Assembly (NCBI GenBank): GCA_022984795.1
Contig: JALIHJ010000027.1
Coordinates: 124,001 to 188,000 of the forward strand
Direction: 5' to 3'
Source of the DNA: Fabrea salina
Lineage: Eukaryota > Ciliophora > Heterotrichea > Heterotrichida > Fabreidae
Length of the DNA: 64,000 nucleotides
Made by a program: the position numbers and the translations under genes. Under the pieces are notes generated by a model. That model ran no database searches and was not told where the DNA came from. It was given only the letters and a program-made list of their open reading frames with translations. Positions 27,501 to 36,211 of the stretch are shown in pieces. Each line of letters begins with the position of its first letter. The stretch's first letter is position 1.

Positions 27501-30500
27501 TCCAAACCTTCAATTATTTCAAGAACTATGAACACCATCACTGTAAAACTTCCTTTTTTCAACCCTAAAATTCACGATAAGTTCAACATCCCCAAAGTAG
27601 CTTGGCTGAGTCTTTACGGAAAAGAAACTAAGTCAGGAACTAACGTGAGTTTAACAAGCAAAGAGTTCAAAGGCCTAGGAGAAAAACACCTTATTGACGA
27701 AGTCATAACAATTGAAGGCCTAACACCTTACCAAACTTACCACTTTGCTGCAGCTGCTTTCACAGAAGAAGGCGAGTGCATTGGAGGAATTGGCGAAACG
27801 GGGGAAGAAGTCCACACTTTGTTTCCTCTTCCAATTCCTGTGCTTTACTCCTACATAGCTCAAAATGCCTTTAAACTAGGTCATAACTTTATAGCCCTTA
27901 AAGCTATTGAAAAGGTTATGAACCACTACTTAGAGCCTAACTGCGGAAGCTACATACTTCAGTCAAGTTTATGTCTTAAAAAGGTTTACGCTTCTTCTTC
28001 AGCCGAACTAAGACACTTCACTAAAGCTTTACTAGTGTATGTGGAGTGCTTACTCCAAGCAGACAGACACAAAGAAAAAATGAAGCTTTTAAGAGACCCC
28101 CTTTACAAGCCTTTACTAGTTTTAGACAAACAACAAAAAGAACAAAAACTCTCCAACTTACTTGTCCTTGCTTTGGAAGTTGCAGTCTCTACCTCAAATT
28201 ACTTCTATCTCAAAACTACTCTCCACCAAGTGTACTCTTTACTCCACAAACAGTTACCACTGCGCCCAGATGCTTTGTTGCATGTGTTGTTTAAAGCATA
28301 CTTAAGTTTACAAATTGTGCCAAACAACATTTGGGACTCTGAGTTCAGGAAGCTAGCTTGTTTGGTGTCCAAAGAGTTCTTTACAATGTTTTTAACTACT
28401 GGGGAGTACAGTTTAGTTTCTTCTGTAAAACCTAAGTTGCCTGTAGTTTGTTTTGACTCAGAAAAACTAGACCTTGTTTCTTTGAGTTTTCTAGAGTTTA
28501 CACTGCAGCACCCTGAGTTACAAGAACCCTCTAAACACATTTTAGAGCACTTTAAAGAAGCCACAGGACAACTCCCAGAAGAACAAAAACAACAACAAAG
28601 AAAAGCCCTAGAAGACCTCAACGAGCTGTGGCTAGGAGTCAAAACTACCCAAGACTTTGGGTTTTCTAAACTTAACAAAGACAACCCTAAGTACTTTGAG
28701 TTTGTGTGCAAGGTCCTTTGGACTATGGTTGACAAAGGAGTTCCACTTGAAACCATACTTCAGTTTGCTGGCCAGGTAACCGTTCCAAACTTGCCTCAAA
28801 TAGAAAAAGAAACCCAAACTCTTTTTGAACAACTTGAAAATGACCAGCCTGAGTTTTCTATAGAAGAAGAAGTTCCTGATTCCCACTTATTGCACTGGGG
28901 ATGTGAGTGGCACCTGCTCCAAGCTATACTTGCTTATATGCAAAACTGCAGTCCTAAAAAAGAAGAAAAAAGAGGTTCTTTCTTCGTTAAGTACATAGAC
29001 GTAGGCGAACTTATTAAAGAAAAAGAAGAACAAGAACCAACTGAACTGGAAAGGTTAATCACTGGACTTGTAAAAGCCAGCAAGTGTAGCCTTAAGAGCA
29101 AAAACTACTCTCAGCAAAACAACTGTGCTAAGTGGCTATGGAACGTTTTAAGCAGTGTGCTTCCTTCCCCCTCCAGCACCCTGCAAGATAACTCCTGGAA
29201 GTTAATAGTTGCTTTGGCTTTGGACGTTTTGGAACTTATTTGCAACTTCAAAGGAGCCAAAGACACAGTTGTGCAGATCCAAACAGGAACTATCACAGAG
29301 TCCTCTGCTTTTGAAGAAGAAGAATCTGAAGTTGCTTGGTTCCTAACTACTGAAATAGACATGACTCTTTACGCTAACTTGGTGAGCTTTGCTATCCAGA
29401 TCCTACTTGTCGCTGAAAAGTGGGAGTTCTTGCAATACGTGTGCAGAAAAATGAACATCCTTACTCAGAGTTACTACGCTAGTCAAATACTTCCTTTCCA
29501 AATCTACTCAGAAAAAGCCCTGTACGAAAGAGCACAAAGCATAAGACTGGAAGCAGAGAAAAATCTCCAAGAAAGAATAACAGCTTACGAAACCTGGAAA
29601 GCCACTTCCAAAAAGCGCAAGTCAAGACAAGCCCTTATTACTGGAGAAGTCCCTCAAGAAGAGCTTGACTTCCAAAGAGACCACCAGGAAATCTCTGAAA
29701 GCATTAAAAACTCTAAAGCTAAAGAGTCAGAACTGCTATCCCAACTCCAAAGCAGTGAAGCTGAACTGTCTGAAATCAAAAAAGGGGAAAGCAACGCACA
29801 CGAGAGTTTAATGCAGTCACGCAAACTACTTGAACAGTACTTAACTGAAGCAAGGAGTTTACAGGTTGAGTCCCAAGACTCAGCTGCAAAGGTCAAGAAA
29901 AGAGCCCACAAGGTTTTTGCTAACATGGTTCTGTCTACTTATAGAAAAACGGTGGAACTCCTTAGAAAAAGACAAGAAAAGTGGTTGTTAGCTCAGGCTT
30001 TAAACGAATTGGGGGGGCTGTGTTTTAGCGAAGGCTTGATGGAAGAAGCTGAAACTAGTTGGAGTGACTCTGTAGACACTATTTTCCAGAATTTGTACAT
30101 CATTGACAACTTTATGGACTACTTTGAACTTGAAACTGAGAATCAGTGGAAAACTGAAGTGAACCTTGCTCAAAAGTACGGTTTGAAGGAAGTTCTTTTA
30201 GGAGGGATTGTTCTTTGGAAGCTAGCAAGTGTGTGTTACGAAACTAACCAACTAGAAAAACACAAAAGATGCTTGTTGTTAGGAAGGCTATTGCTGTCTG
30301 CACCTTTTAGGTTGTCTCTTCCGCACCCTCAAAACTTAATAGACTTTGCCACTTACAGGATGCAAAACTTAACTCCAGGAGTTAACCTGTACGAACTTAG
30401 TGAAGACATTAAGCTTTCAGAGTTGGTGTTGGCTCTGCAAGACTTAGGAACTAACTTAGTGAACGCAGAGTTTTACTCTGACAGTTTGCCCTTGTTTACT

Positions 30501-33500
30501 TTTATGGAGTACTTGTCTGCTGACTACCTTTGGGATAAAACCCTAACTTTGAAGGCTAGAGTTTATAAAGCTATAGCTCTGGCTCACTTAGGCTACGTTA
30601 ACGAGTCTTTGTTTTTGTTGCAAAAAGTAACTTCTTTAAAAGACCTGCCTAGAGTAGGCAGCAGAAAATGCTTTTTAACTGACAAAGAAAACATTTACTT
30701 CTACCCTAAACTTAACTACGACAACTCAGAACCCCCTGAGTCTAACAATGAAGCTATTCAGAATTTACTTAAACTAGAAGTTCCTTCTTTACTTGTGCAA
30801 GAGTCCACTCCTTTGTTGCATCACTTAGCAAGTTACACCAAGGTTCTGATTTTGCTGTGCATTGGTAAAACAGAAAACATTGACAACCCACAGTCCGAAC
30901 AGTTAAAAGCAAATTTGCTCCAAGAAGCTGAAAAACTTTGCAGAGCTACTCTCAGGAACTTGTCTTTTGAAGAAGAAGTAGCTAGACTAGTTAGTGAGCA
31001 CACTGGGGAAGAGACTTTGCAGCAGTTTTTGTCTGCCAAATCCCCTAGCATAGAAGTTTCCGAGGTCACTATTAAGGACCCTATACTCAATAGCTTTTTA
31101 AAAGCCCAAGAACTCACTAGTGAAGCTGAGCAAAGAGTTAAAAGACTTGAACTGCAGTGCTACTTGCGAAAAACTCTAGCACTTATTAAGCAGTTCCAAG
31201 GAGATCTTACTTCTGCATGCAAAGTTCTAAGACAAGCTCTTGTGAACCTTCAAAGTTACTCCCAAGGAGTTCTTAACGTTGAAAATGGAACAGAAGGACA
31301 ACTCAAAGCTGAAGACAAAAAAGAGCCACCTAAAAAAGGCACCAAAGAACCTGCACCTTCAGATCCCGAGGAAAAAAACCTAAGGGAGTCTAAACTCAAC
31401 GAACTACTTAGCAATTGGGAGTACAGGAACTTGCCCTCTGGTTTAGTTTTTCTAAGTGTAAAAAGAGACTTAGTTAAGACGCTGTACTACCAAGGAAGGT
31501 GGGAAGAAGCTTTGGGGTACATTGAAAGTTTAAAGTCTGAAAGTGAACAACTCCAGGACAGCAAAAGTTTAAGAGTTGCCTTGGAAGTCCAAGCCTGCAT
31601 TATGCTTAGAACTGGGAAAATAGACAGTGGCATTGACTTGTTTGAAAAAGTAAGAGTTGAGGCACATAATAGGAAACAAAACGACATAAGTCTTATAGCA
31701 GCTCTTGGGAACTACTCTGAGTTTTTGCACGAAAGAACTCACTGGAAGGAATCCTTAGAGGTGGCAAAAACTGCCAGAAAGTTAGTTTGGGACCTTATGC
31801 TTAAAAACGGGTTGTCTGTGGAAGAAGACTACACCAACAAAGACCTGGACTCCAAAGAAGTCAAAATAGTAGTTAAAAGGAAAGAAGAGTCCAAAGTTGA
31901 ACAAGGAAAAAAGCCACCCCAAACTGAAACAGTTTTTGTGGAGGAGTTGGTTTCTCCTGAGCAACACAACTCGGGAAAAGTGCCTGCCAACATTTACTTA
32001 ACTCACTTAGAAATCCTTGTTAAGTTGGAAATAAAGTACTCTGTTTACTTAATGCAAAACGATACAAACTACAGCCAAACCAAAGAAGTGTTCCAAATAG
32101 TTTTGGGAGCTGAAAAACTTGCTTTTAGAACAGTCCACTTGAACCCAACACTAGTTACCAAAATACTCAAACTGAAAGCACAGCTGAAACGTTTAGAGTT
32201 TTTAAAGTGCCTCTATGACTATCAAGGCTACTACTTAGCTAAGGCTTCCCAAAGAAAAAGGTACAGACAAATCTCTAAGAAAATCCCATCTTATTCTTTG
32301 GGTTCAGGAAGGTTGTTGCTGCACCTTCCTAACTTTTCGCAGCACTTAAAAGAAGACTGGCTGCCTTTACTGGACCAAGCTTACTCCTACTTAGAACAAG
32401 CTATTCAAAGTTCCAATTCAGAAACCATCCTAAACGGTCCCCACGAAGTACTTAAGGAACTCTACCAAGTACTTGTGCTCCAGAGAGAATACAGACCTAG
32501 GGTGGGCTACAAGTACCTTCCTAACCCCAGTGAAGACTCAGAAGAAGCACCCTACGAAGAGTTACTTAGGACTGAACAAACTAAAGTCCACCAAGTCACC
32601 AAAAACATGGTGAAGGCACTCCAATGTGCTCAGGAGTTGTTCCAAAACAAAGTATCTGTGGCTGAACAGTTTTCTCAGTTTTCTACAGTAGCTTTGGACT
32701 CAAATAAGATTTCTAAGTGCATAGTTCAGGACATTTTAGAAAGTGACTACATTCAAAAGAAGTCTTATTCCCCTGGACTCTTCGATGAGGCCAAAAAGAA
32801 AAACTCAGCTACCTGCATTGACTTCATTACTTATTTAGTCAGACACCACTACGAACTCAGCAGCTTGAGCTTCGGAAAAGAGTTTTTGGAACACAAGGTT
32901 AACAAACTCCACAAAGAGTTAGCAGTTAACTGCCAAGCCTATTCAGTTAAGTGCAAAGTAGCCTGGGAAAAGTGTGAAGCAAGCGAACCTGAAGAAACCA
33001 TAGTGCCTATAGGGACAATGATGGGTACCTGGACTAGGAAAAGAACTTTGGAAGGCAAAGAAATGATGTACTTAAGTTACTTAGCAGCTCCTCTAGACTC
33101 AGAAGGAATCATCAAGACTCCAGTAGAAGACGAGGAACAAGACCCTTTGGAGTACTCCAACAAAGACTTGTTTTTGTACGGAGAAGTGCGCATTGGAGAG
33201 TATGCACTCAACAGAATCTCCCAGAGTTTCAGAGACATTAAAGACAAAGTTAAAGTTGCTTACAAGCACTCTGAAGACAAAAAGATGAGGGACCTCAACA
33301 GGTGCAAACTAGAAGTTATAGATGAGCTCAGAGAAATCGCTTACGTGTTCGAGCCTAGCTTAAAAGAAGCCAAGGATGACAACCTTTCCCTGAAACAAGA
33401 AAAGGTTGAGAAAAGTGTTAAGTCTTTTGTGCCTGAAATCAACTCTGAGAACTTAGACATGCTAATTGAAATGACCTCGCAGACCTTTAGCTTCAAGCAA

Positions 33501-33551
33501 CCAAACATCAACGCTATCGTTAGGATATTCCACTCTTTAAGGTATTCTTAG
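24525..33551 (+). CDS. CFAP54: Central-apparatus protein CFAP54
   Basis: Structural protein of the ciliary central pair (C1d projection with CFAP46, CFAP74 and CFAP221). 3008 residues in a single uninterrupted frame, close to the roughly 3000 of animal orthologues. The N-terminal helical block reads LAWCMMVMENNVVLCATKHLNWRVRLYSELAETYE, typical of CFAP54. A fibronectin-III-like domain lies at about 993-1100 (GLTPYQTYHFAAAAFTEEGECIGGIGETGEEV), again a CFAP54 hallmark. The rest is TPR-like helical repeat with charged linkers. Stop TAG at 33549-33551 overlaps the stop codon of the convergent DGK gene. Confidence 0.92.
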   Translation: MERGQYPVAEELQQFLEDSKASLEKLLKVDEEVKRRDTADLVIQTLTQIQTAMKNVMEQNQKVQETSYWALLNATVDIYHYCCLLRKSNYGKESSKFLAWCMMVMENNVVLCATKHLNWRVRLYSELAETYEELGAFKAASKVVAHGLKQVQELKEVEECEPPLPEVTLYTLQSATNQLKALDMKYGLLQGTLMPDQWKKRLEEFPNKEDKIKAAFKCLNLVKGRTIQQTGNSVNWKTLVTTYTVDLVSQDIQTVCKALEEIDQKRKRDSYYSQVSSDHSESPEEVLNRNREADSQMTKETVWKKASESASLETHLELLSFCYDCKLWDLFYNLSEWAETRLKYRRIEAPLVTDLNLITSKLPDSKIPKGYDKIDVDLNIAHLKQEYTRLGIQQKEEKKVDPKTKAKTPPVKTEEPAVTASVDHTYVYLLVKRSETEEQALCSLDVWFSQPKQGIAIPIQTFKNTGSTPFAVFGKDSQPGKQITDVKPLIAKHPDAQPPLDYHKVPLDLRQTPSEEERRPNNTYVYLCYKNEEKLVSLERNYRVMKALRRLEQDKAKEKEPDEFGISWQVSLLTEITDELFKATSGPLGVVYANDFPDDLVDTCLKLWDEFVLPVLKNKETAFERFKNAETDHQVAEKWNEVKESLAECMKTILSVLTTRVKFEDIITLLHIGLSLSKVQEEAQNYRYSIQTLRMVLEKLHQYKEKSYKRGISAKNDKVLESSVSCDLELLLQLREEIHSEALNWEHLTAKSLREAVRKKKLDNEEAQEEEWEVLTKTKEKEKLAQEKAQRKARKIVTEFEIELNNLHTEVLANLFRVELKLDYSKRTEYTQVRNTFSGKKLDTGGLSSGLTAKLKLGKGKTATQIRKNATDLKQTLQESGIVPPNRPPPSKVEKMLIAENGKNPYTLGLLYMQMAAFKSNKQEQKSLLKESLKYLAEAENLEKQMATHAAQSAPEVLAARLFDYRKKDNHHNHYPFKHLADNLLAPPRNFPSKPSIISRTMNTITVKLPFFNPKIHDKFNIPKVAWLSLYGKETKSGTNVSLTSKEFKGLGEKHLIDEVITIEGLTPYQTYHFAAAAFTEEGECIGGIGETGEEVHTLFPLPIPVLYSYIAQNAFKLGHNFIALKAIEKVMNHYLEPNCGSYILQSSLCLKKVYASSSAELRHFTKALLVYVECLLQADRHKEKMKLLRDPLYKPLLVLDKQQKEQKLSNLLVLALEVAVSTSNYFYLKTTLHQVYSLLHKQLPLRPDALLHVLFKAYLSLQIVPNNIWDSEFRKLACLVSKEFFTMFLTTGEYSLVSSVKPKLPVVCFDSEKLDLVSLSFLEFTLQHPELQEPSKHILEHFKEATGQLPEEQKQQQRKALEDLNELWLGVKTTQDFGFSKLNKDNPKYFEFVCKVLWTMVDKGVPLETILQFAGQVTVPNLPQIEKETQTLFEQLENDQPEFSIEEEVPDSHLLHWGCEWHLLQAILAYMQNCSPKKEEKRGSFFVKYIDVGELIKEKEEQEPTELERLITGLVKASKCSLKSKNYSQQNNCAKWLWNVLSSVLPSPSSTLQDNSWKLIVALALDVLELICNFKGAKDTVVQIQTGTITESSAFEEEESEVAWFLTTEIDMTLYANLVSFAIQILLVAEKWEFLQYVCRKMNILTQSYYASQILPFQIYSEKALYERAQSIRLEAEKNLQERITAYETWKATSKKRKSRQALITGEVPQEELDFQRDHQEISESIKNSKAKESELLSQLQSSEAELSEIKKGESNAHESLMQSRKLLEQYLTEARSLQVESQDSAAKVKKRAHKVFANMVLSTYRKTVELLRKRQEKWLLAQALNELGGLCFSEGLMEEAETSWSDSVDTIFQNLYIIDNFMDYFELETENQWKTEVNLAQKYGLKEVLLGGIVLWKLASVCYETNQLEKHKRCLLLGRLLLSAPFRLSLPHPQNLIDFATYRMQNLTPGVNLYELSEDIKLSELVLALQDLGTNLVNAEFYSDSLPLFTFMEYLSADYLWDKTLTLKARVYKAIALAHLGYVNESLFLLQKVTSLKDLPRVGSRKCFLTDKENIYFYPKLNYDNSEPPESNNEAIQNLLKLEVPSLLVQESTPLLHHLASYTKVLILLCIGKTENIDNPQSEQLKANLLQEAEKLCRATLRNLSFEEEVARLVSEHTGEETLQQFLSAKSPSIEVSEVTIKDPILNSFLKAQELTSEAEQRVKRLELQCYLRKTLALIKQFQGDLTSACKVLRQALVNLQSYSQGVLNVENGTEGQLKAEDKKEPPKKGTKEPAPSDPEEKNLRESKLNELLSNWEYRNLPSGLVFLSVKRDLVKTLYYQGRWEEALGYIESLKSESEQLQDSKSLRVALEVQACIMLRTGKIDSGIDLFEKVRVEAHNRKQNDISLIAALGNYSEFLHERTHWKESLEVAKTARKLVWDLMLKNGLSVEEDYTNKDLDSKEVKIVVKRKEESKVEQGKKPPQTETVFVEELVSPEQHNSGKVPANIYLTHLEILVKLEIKYSVYLMQNDTNYSQTKEVFQIVLGAEKLAFRTVHLNPTLVTKILKLKAQLKRLEFLKCLYDYQGYYLAKASQRKRYRQISKKIPSYSLGSGRLLLHLPNFSQHLKEDWLPLLDQAYSYLEQAIQSSNSETILNGPHEVLKELYQVLVLQREYRPRVGYKYLPNPSEDSEEAPYEELLRTEQTKVHQVTKNMVKALQCAQELFQNKVSVAEQFSQFSTVALDSNKISKCIVQDILESDYIQKKSYSPGLFDEAKKKNSATCIDFITYLVRHHYELSSLSFGKEFLEHKVNKLHKELAVNCQAYSVKCKVAWEKCEASEPEETIVPIGTMMGTWTRKRTLEGKEMMYLSYLAAPLDSEGIIKTPVEDEEQDPLEYSNKDLFLYGEVRIGEYALNRISQSFRDIKDKVKVAYKHSEDKKMRDLNRCKLEVIDELREIAYVFEPSLKEAKDDNLSLKQEKVEKSVKSFVPEINSENLDMLIEMTSQTFSFKQPNINAIVRIFHSLRYS

Positions 33552-35242
33552 ATATTACACCTATTTGCAAATTCCTTAAGTAGCACGTCTTTTTGGTCTT
33601 GCTTAATGATATTGTTGACTTCAGCCCAGTTCAGAACGTCCATGACTTTTTTAGCAACTCTTTGGTACTTCTCTACAGTCTTTGAAAGCATTACTACTTG
33701 GTCCTTGACTTCTATGTTGACTTTTAGGGGTCCTTGGATTATTTCAGGTTCCCCGTCTATGTGCAAAGGCACCTCTTCTTTTCCTTGGATTTCAAGTGTC
33801 AGTTTCCTGCCTTGGGCTACCCTAACAGCTTTGGAGAGCCCTACTTGGCACTCTCCCAAGTGCAGTATGCTTTTGATACCTACTATTTCCAGGACTCCGT
33901 CTTGCTTGCTAGGTTTGGTTTGTTTGTTCTTTTTAGGAGTCCAAGACTCCCCACAAGAGGACTCTGACAAATAGTCTTCTTCGTCAACTCCCCACATGTC
34001 AATTCCAGAAGAGTAACTACTGATGTTCATGATTAGAATTCCTTCTAAGTAAGGAAGTTTTACTCTTTTGTTGTCGCATTTAAGATTCACTCTGCTGGCA
34101 AAGTCTTTGCAGGCCCTTTGGAAGATCTGTCTCCCTCCCAACTGGCTGTAAATAAACCTGTTTCCAGACCTGCTTTTGAAAAGGTAAGGTCTGCTTTCTC
34201 TTAAAGAGTGAAAGTCATGGGCTATCTTGGCGTCTAAGCCCAACCCAATGTAGTTAGTCATGACTTGGGACTTTTTGATGTTTCTGTTGTGCAAGCACAC
34301 ATTCCACCTGTCCAAAAAGGAAATGTGAGCAACGCCAAGTTCTTTCAGGGTTTTTTCAGCCTTGTTTTTCATAGACTCAAAGTTTTTGGACTCTCTTGAA
34401 CTCATCCCTTTGCCCCAGTTAAGTACATAAGATAAGTCATTTCCTGTTCCTAGTGGAAATATCCCTATTGGGGGCACTGCTTGGTTGGAGTGTTCGTCGT
34501 AAAACTTAGAAAGCACCCTTGAAACTGTTCCGTCTCCTCCAGCTACTAAAACTCTTAGGTTTTTTACTCCTTCAAAGTACTTAAGTCGGTCGAGTCCGTC
34601 TTGCATTAAGTTCACTACCTGAATAGGGTTCAAGAGCCAGTAAAAAGCCCTAAGAGCCATTTCACCTGCTTGGCCTCCACTTTTGGGGTTGATAATAACT
34701 ACCAGTGGCCTGACACTAGGCTCAAGTTCAGTTATTTTAAGTGAATCCAAACTAACACTTGTTGGCGGGACAACACTTCTGTTGTCTAAGTTACAAACCT
34801 CAGATGCGTACTGGATGCAGTTTTTGTGGTAACTAAAGTGGCACCAAGTACAAGTTAAACTGGGAACCTCGTAAACAGTTCCACAGAGCATGCCACACTT
34901 GTAGCAAGTAGAGTCTGGAGGCAGGTAAACTTCTACCCAGTGATGCTTGAGTGCTTTGTTAGAAACTGGTTTGCAGCCCTTAGTGTGGCGGGAACAGTAC
35001 ATGTGAGAACTAATCTGGCACACTTTACACTGGACTCCATTAAGTCCAAACCACCCCCCAATGACTCCAGAACAAAACTTGCATATTGGGAGCGAGTTAT
35101 CTTTAATTGGGGACCACTGATGTTCTCCTAAATAGGTGCCTTTGCGCGTTGCTGTCATGGACAAGTTTTTTCCTTTGAGTTTTAAAGCAAGCAGCCAGAT
35201 TGAAGATACCAAACCCACTACCACAATGTACCAGAAAACCAT
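33548..35242 (-). CDS. Diacylglycerol kinase, epsilon-type architecture
   Basis: Phosphorylates diacylglycerol to phosphatidic acid. 564 residues, matching mammalian DGK-epsilon (567) in length and layout: N-terminal hydrophobic helix (MVFWYIVVVGLVSSIWLLAL), two C1 zinc domains (about 45-100 and 108-160, full H/C sets such as CKFCSG...CKVCQ...H), catalytic domain with IINPKSGG and VAGGDGTVSRVL, then PLGTGNDLSYVLNWG, and the accessory domain to the end. No calcium-binding EF-hands. The stop TAA (33548-33550) overlaps the CFAP54 stop. Confidence 0.95.
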   Translation of the reverse strand: MVFWYIVVVGLVSSIWLLALKLKGKNLSMTATRKGTYLGEHQWSPIKDNSLPICKFCSGVIGGWFGLNGVQCKVCQISSHMYCSRHTKGCKPVSNKALKHHWVEVYLPPDSTCYKCGMLCGTVYEVPSLTCTWCHFSYHKNCIQYASEVCNLDNRSVVPPTSVSLDSLKITELEPSVRPLVVIINPKSGGQAGEMALRAFYWLLNPIQVVNLMQDGLDRLKYFEGVKNLRVLVAGGDGTVSRVLSKFYDEHSNQAVPPIGIFPLGTGNDLSYVLNWGKGMSSRESKNFESMKNKAEKTLKELGVAHISFLDRWNVCLHNRNIKKSQVMTNYIGLGLDAKIAHDFHSLRESRPYLFKSRSGNRFIYSQLGGRQIFQRACKDFASRVNLKCDNKRVKLPYLEGILIMNISSYSSGIDMWGVDEEDYLSESSCGESWTPKKNKQTKPSKQDGVLEIVGIKSILHLGECQVGLSKAVRVAQGRKLTLEIQGKEEVPLHIDGEPEIIQGPLKVNIEVKDQVVMLSKTVEKYQRVAKKVMDVLNWAEVNNIIKQDQKDVLLKEFANRCNI

Positions 35243-35252
35243 TTACATATAA
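35243..35252. promoter_or_regulatory. 10-nt divergent start region, DGK / small mitochondrial protein
   Basis: CAT-TTACATATAA-ATG: ten bases between start codons, with ATATAA directly before the plus-strand ATG. Confidence 0.55.
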
Positions 35253-35612
35253 ATGCTCTTTTCAAGAAACCCCAGGTTCAGGACACTTTCTAAAGTATAC
35301 GGGTTTTTTTTAGTCATAGGCTCTGGAAGTTGGTTTTGGCTGAAGAAAAGTAATCTTTAAAAAGATTCACTTGCAATTTCGCAGTTTTGCAAAACCCAAG
35401 TAAACGAGTTCCAGAACCAACAGTCTTTGTACCACAAGTGGGAAAAAGCTTACAAGGACTCCTGTCTGAATCAACAAGTTGCTTCTAAAACACACTCCAA
35501 ACAAGTCAACGAAATCCTAGAAAAAATAAAGCACGACCAACTCAAGAAGCAACAGATAATGGACGAAGAAGAGTTTGTGAGGATGAAAATCTCAAAGAGT
35601 TTTTGGAAGTAA
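35253..35612 (+). CDS. Small mitochondrial membrane protein, two exons, unknown
   Basis: 114 residues after removal of a 15-nt intron (35350-35364). The N-terminus MLFSRNPRFRTLSKVYGFF is a basic presequence-like segment that runs into a hydrophobic stretch (VYGFFLVIGSGSWFWL). The rest is a charged helix (KWEKAYKDSCLNQQVASK) ending ISKSFWK. No family recognised. Size and topology resemble respiratory-chain assembly factors, but that is only a guess. It lies 23 nt upstream of the mitochondrial ribosomal protein uL24m on the same strand. Stop TAA. Confidence 0.75.
35350..35364 (+). other. 15-nt intron with atypical 3' end, phase 1
   Basis: GTAATCTTTAAAAAG. A at position 10 fits the rule, but the end is AAAAG, not TAG. 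Removal joins WLKK to NSLAISQF and opens a single frame to 35612. Confidence 0.75.
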
Positions 35613-35635
35613 TCTAATAACTAGTATGGTTATAA

Positions 35636-36211
35636 ATGCTTTGCAGGATAGCTAGGTTCTTTGCTTACAGACCTAAACAAGTTCCTCTTAAAAGGTGGAA
35701 CATCACTACAGGTGACGAAGTAGCTGTGATATCAGGGAAAGACAAGGGCAAAACTGGGAAGGTCTTTAAAGTCAAGCGGAAGCACAACCTTGTCTTTGTT
35801 TCAGGAGTCAACATTAAAACCAAACACAACCAACCTAGCATGGAGGTCCAAGAAGGTTCTCGTGAACAAAAAGAGTTCCCCATCCACGTTTCAAACGTAG
35901 CTTTAATTGACCCTGAAACTAGTAAACCTACTAGGATTTCTTACGGGTTCTTAGAAGAAGGAACTAAAGTAAGGATTTCTAAAAAAAGCGGGGCAATGAT
36001 TCCTAAACCTGAAAGGCCTGAAGTTAAGTACATCCAAAGACACTCTAGCAAACGTAAGTGACACTTAGAGGACGGAATTAAAGACACTCCTCCTGACCTA
36101 GCTACTTCAGTGACTTATGAAGGAGAGGACTTTGAGGCTGTAAAAGCTAACTTTGAAGAGCACATCAAGAAAGTTGAAGAGCAAGCTTCTTGGCTTGTCT
36201 TTAAAGACTAA
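35636..36211 (+). CDS. MRPL24: Mitochondrial large-subunit ribosomal protein uL24m, two exons
   Basis: 186 residues after splicing 36054-36068. The N-terminus MLCRIARFFAYRPKQVPLKRW is mitochondrial-type. The KOW motif follows (TGDEVAVISGKDKGKTGKVFKV), then NLVFVSGVNIKTKHNQPS and EFPIHVSNVALIDPETSKPTRI, all standard for L24. Exon 2 adds an acidic tail (about 47 residues) ending SWLVFKD. The stop TAA (36209-36211) overlaps the stop of the convergent polymerase-like gene. Start ATG follows TTATAA. Confidence 0.95.
36054..36068 (+). other. 15-nt intron (uL24m), phase 1
   Basis: GTAAGTGACACTTAG, A at position 10. Without removal the frame ends at the internal TGA two codons in. Confidence 0.93.

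Noticed and set aside
35626-35635. TATA box upstream of uL24m and other genes
   Set aside because: TATAA touches the ATG, leaving no room for a transcription start 25-30 bp downstream; it is better viewed as an initiator or start context.
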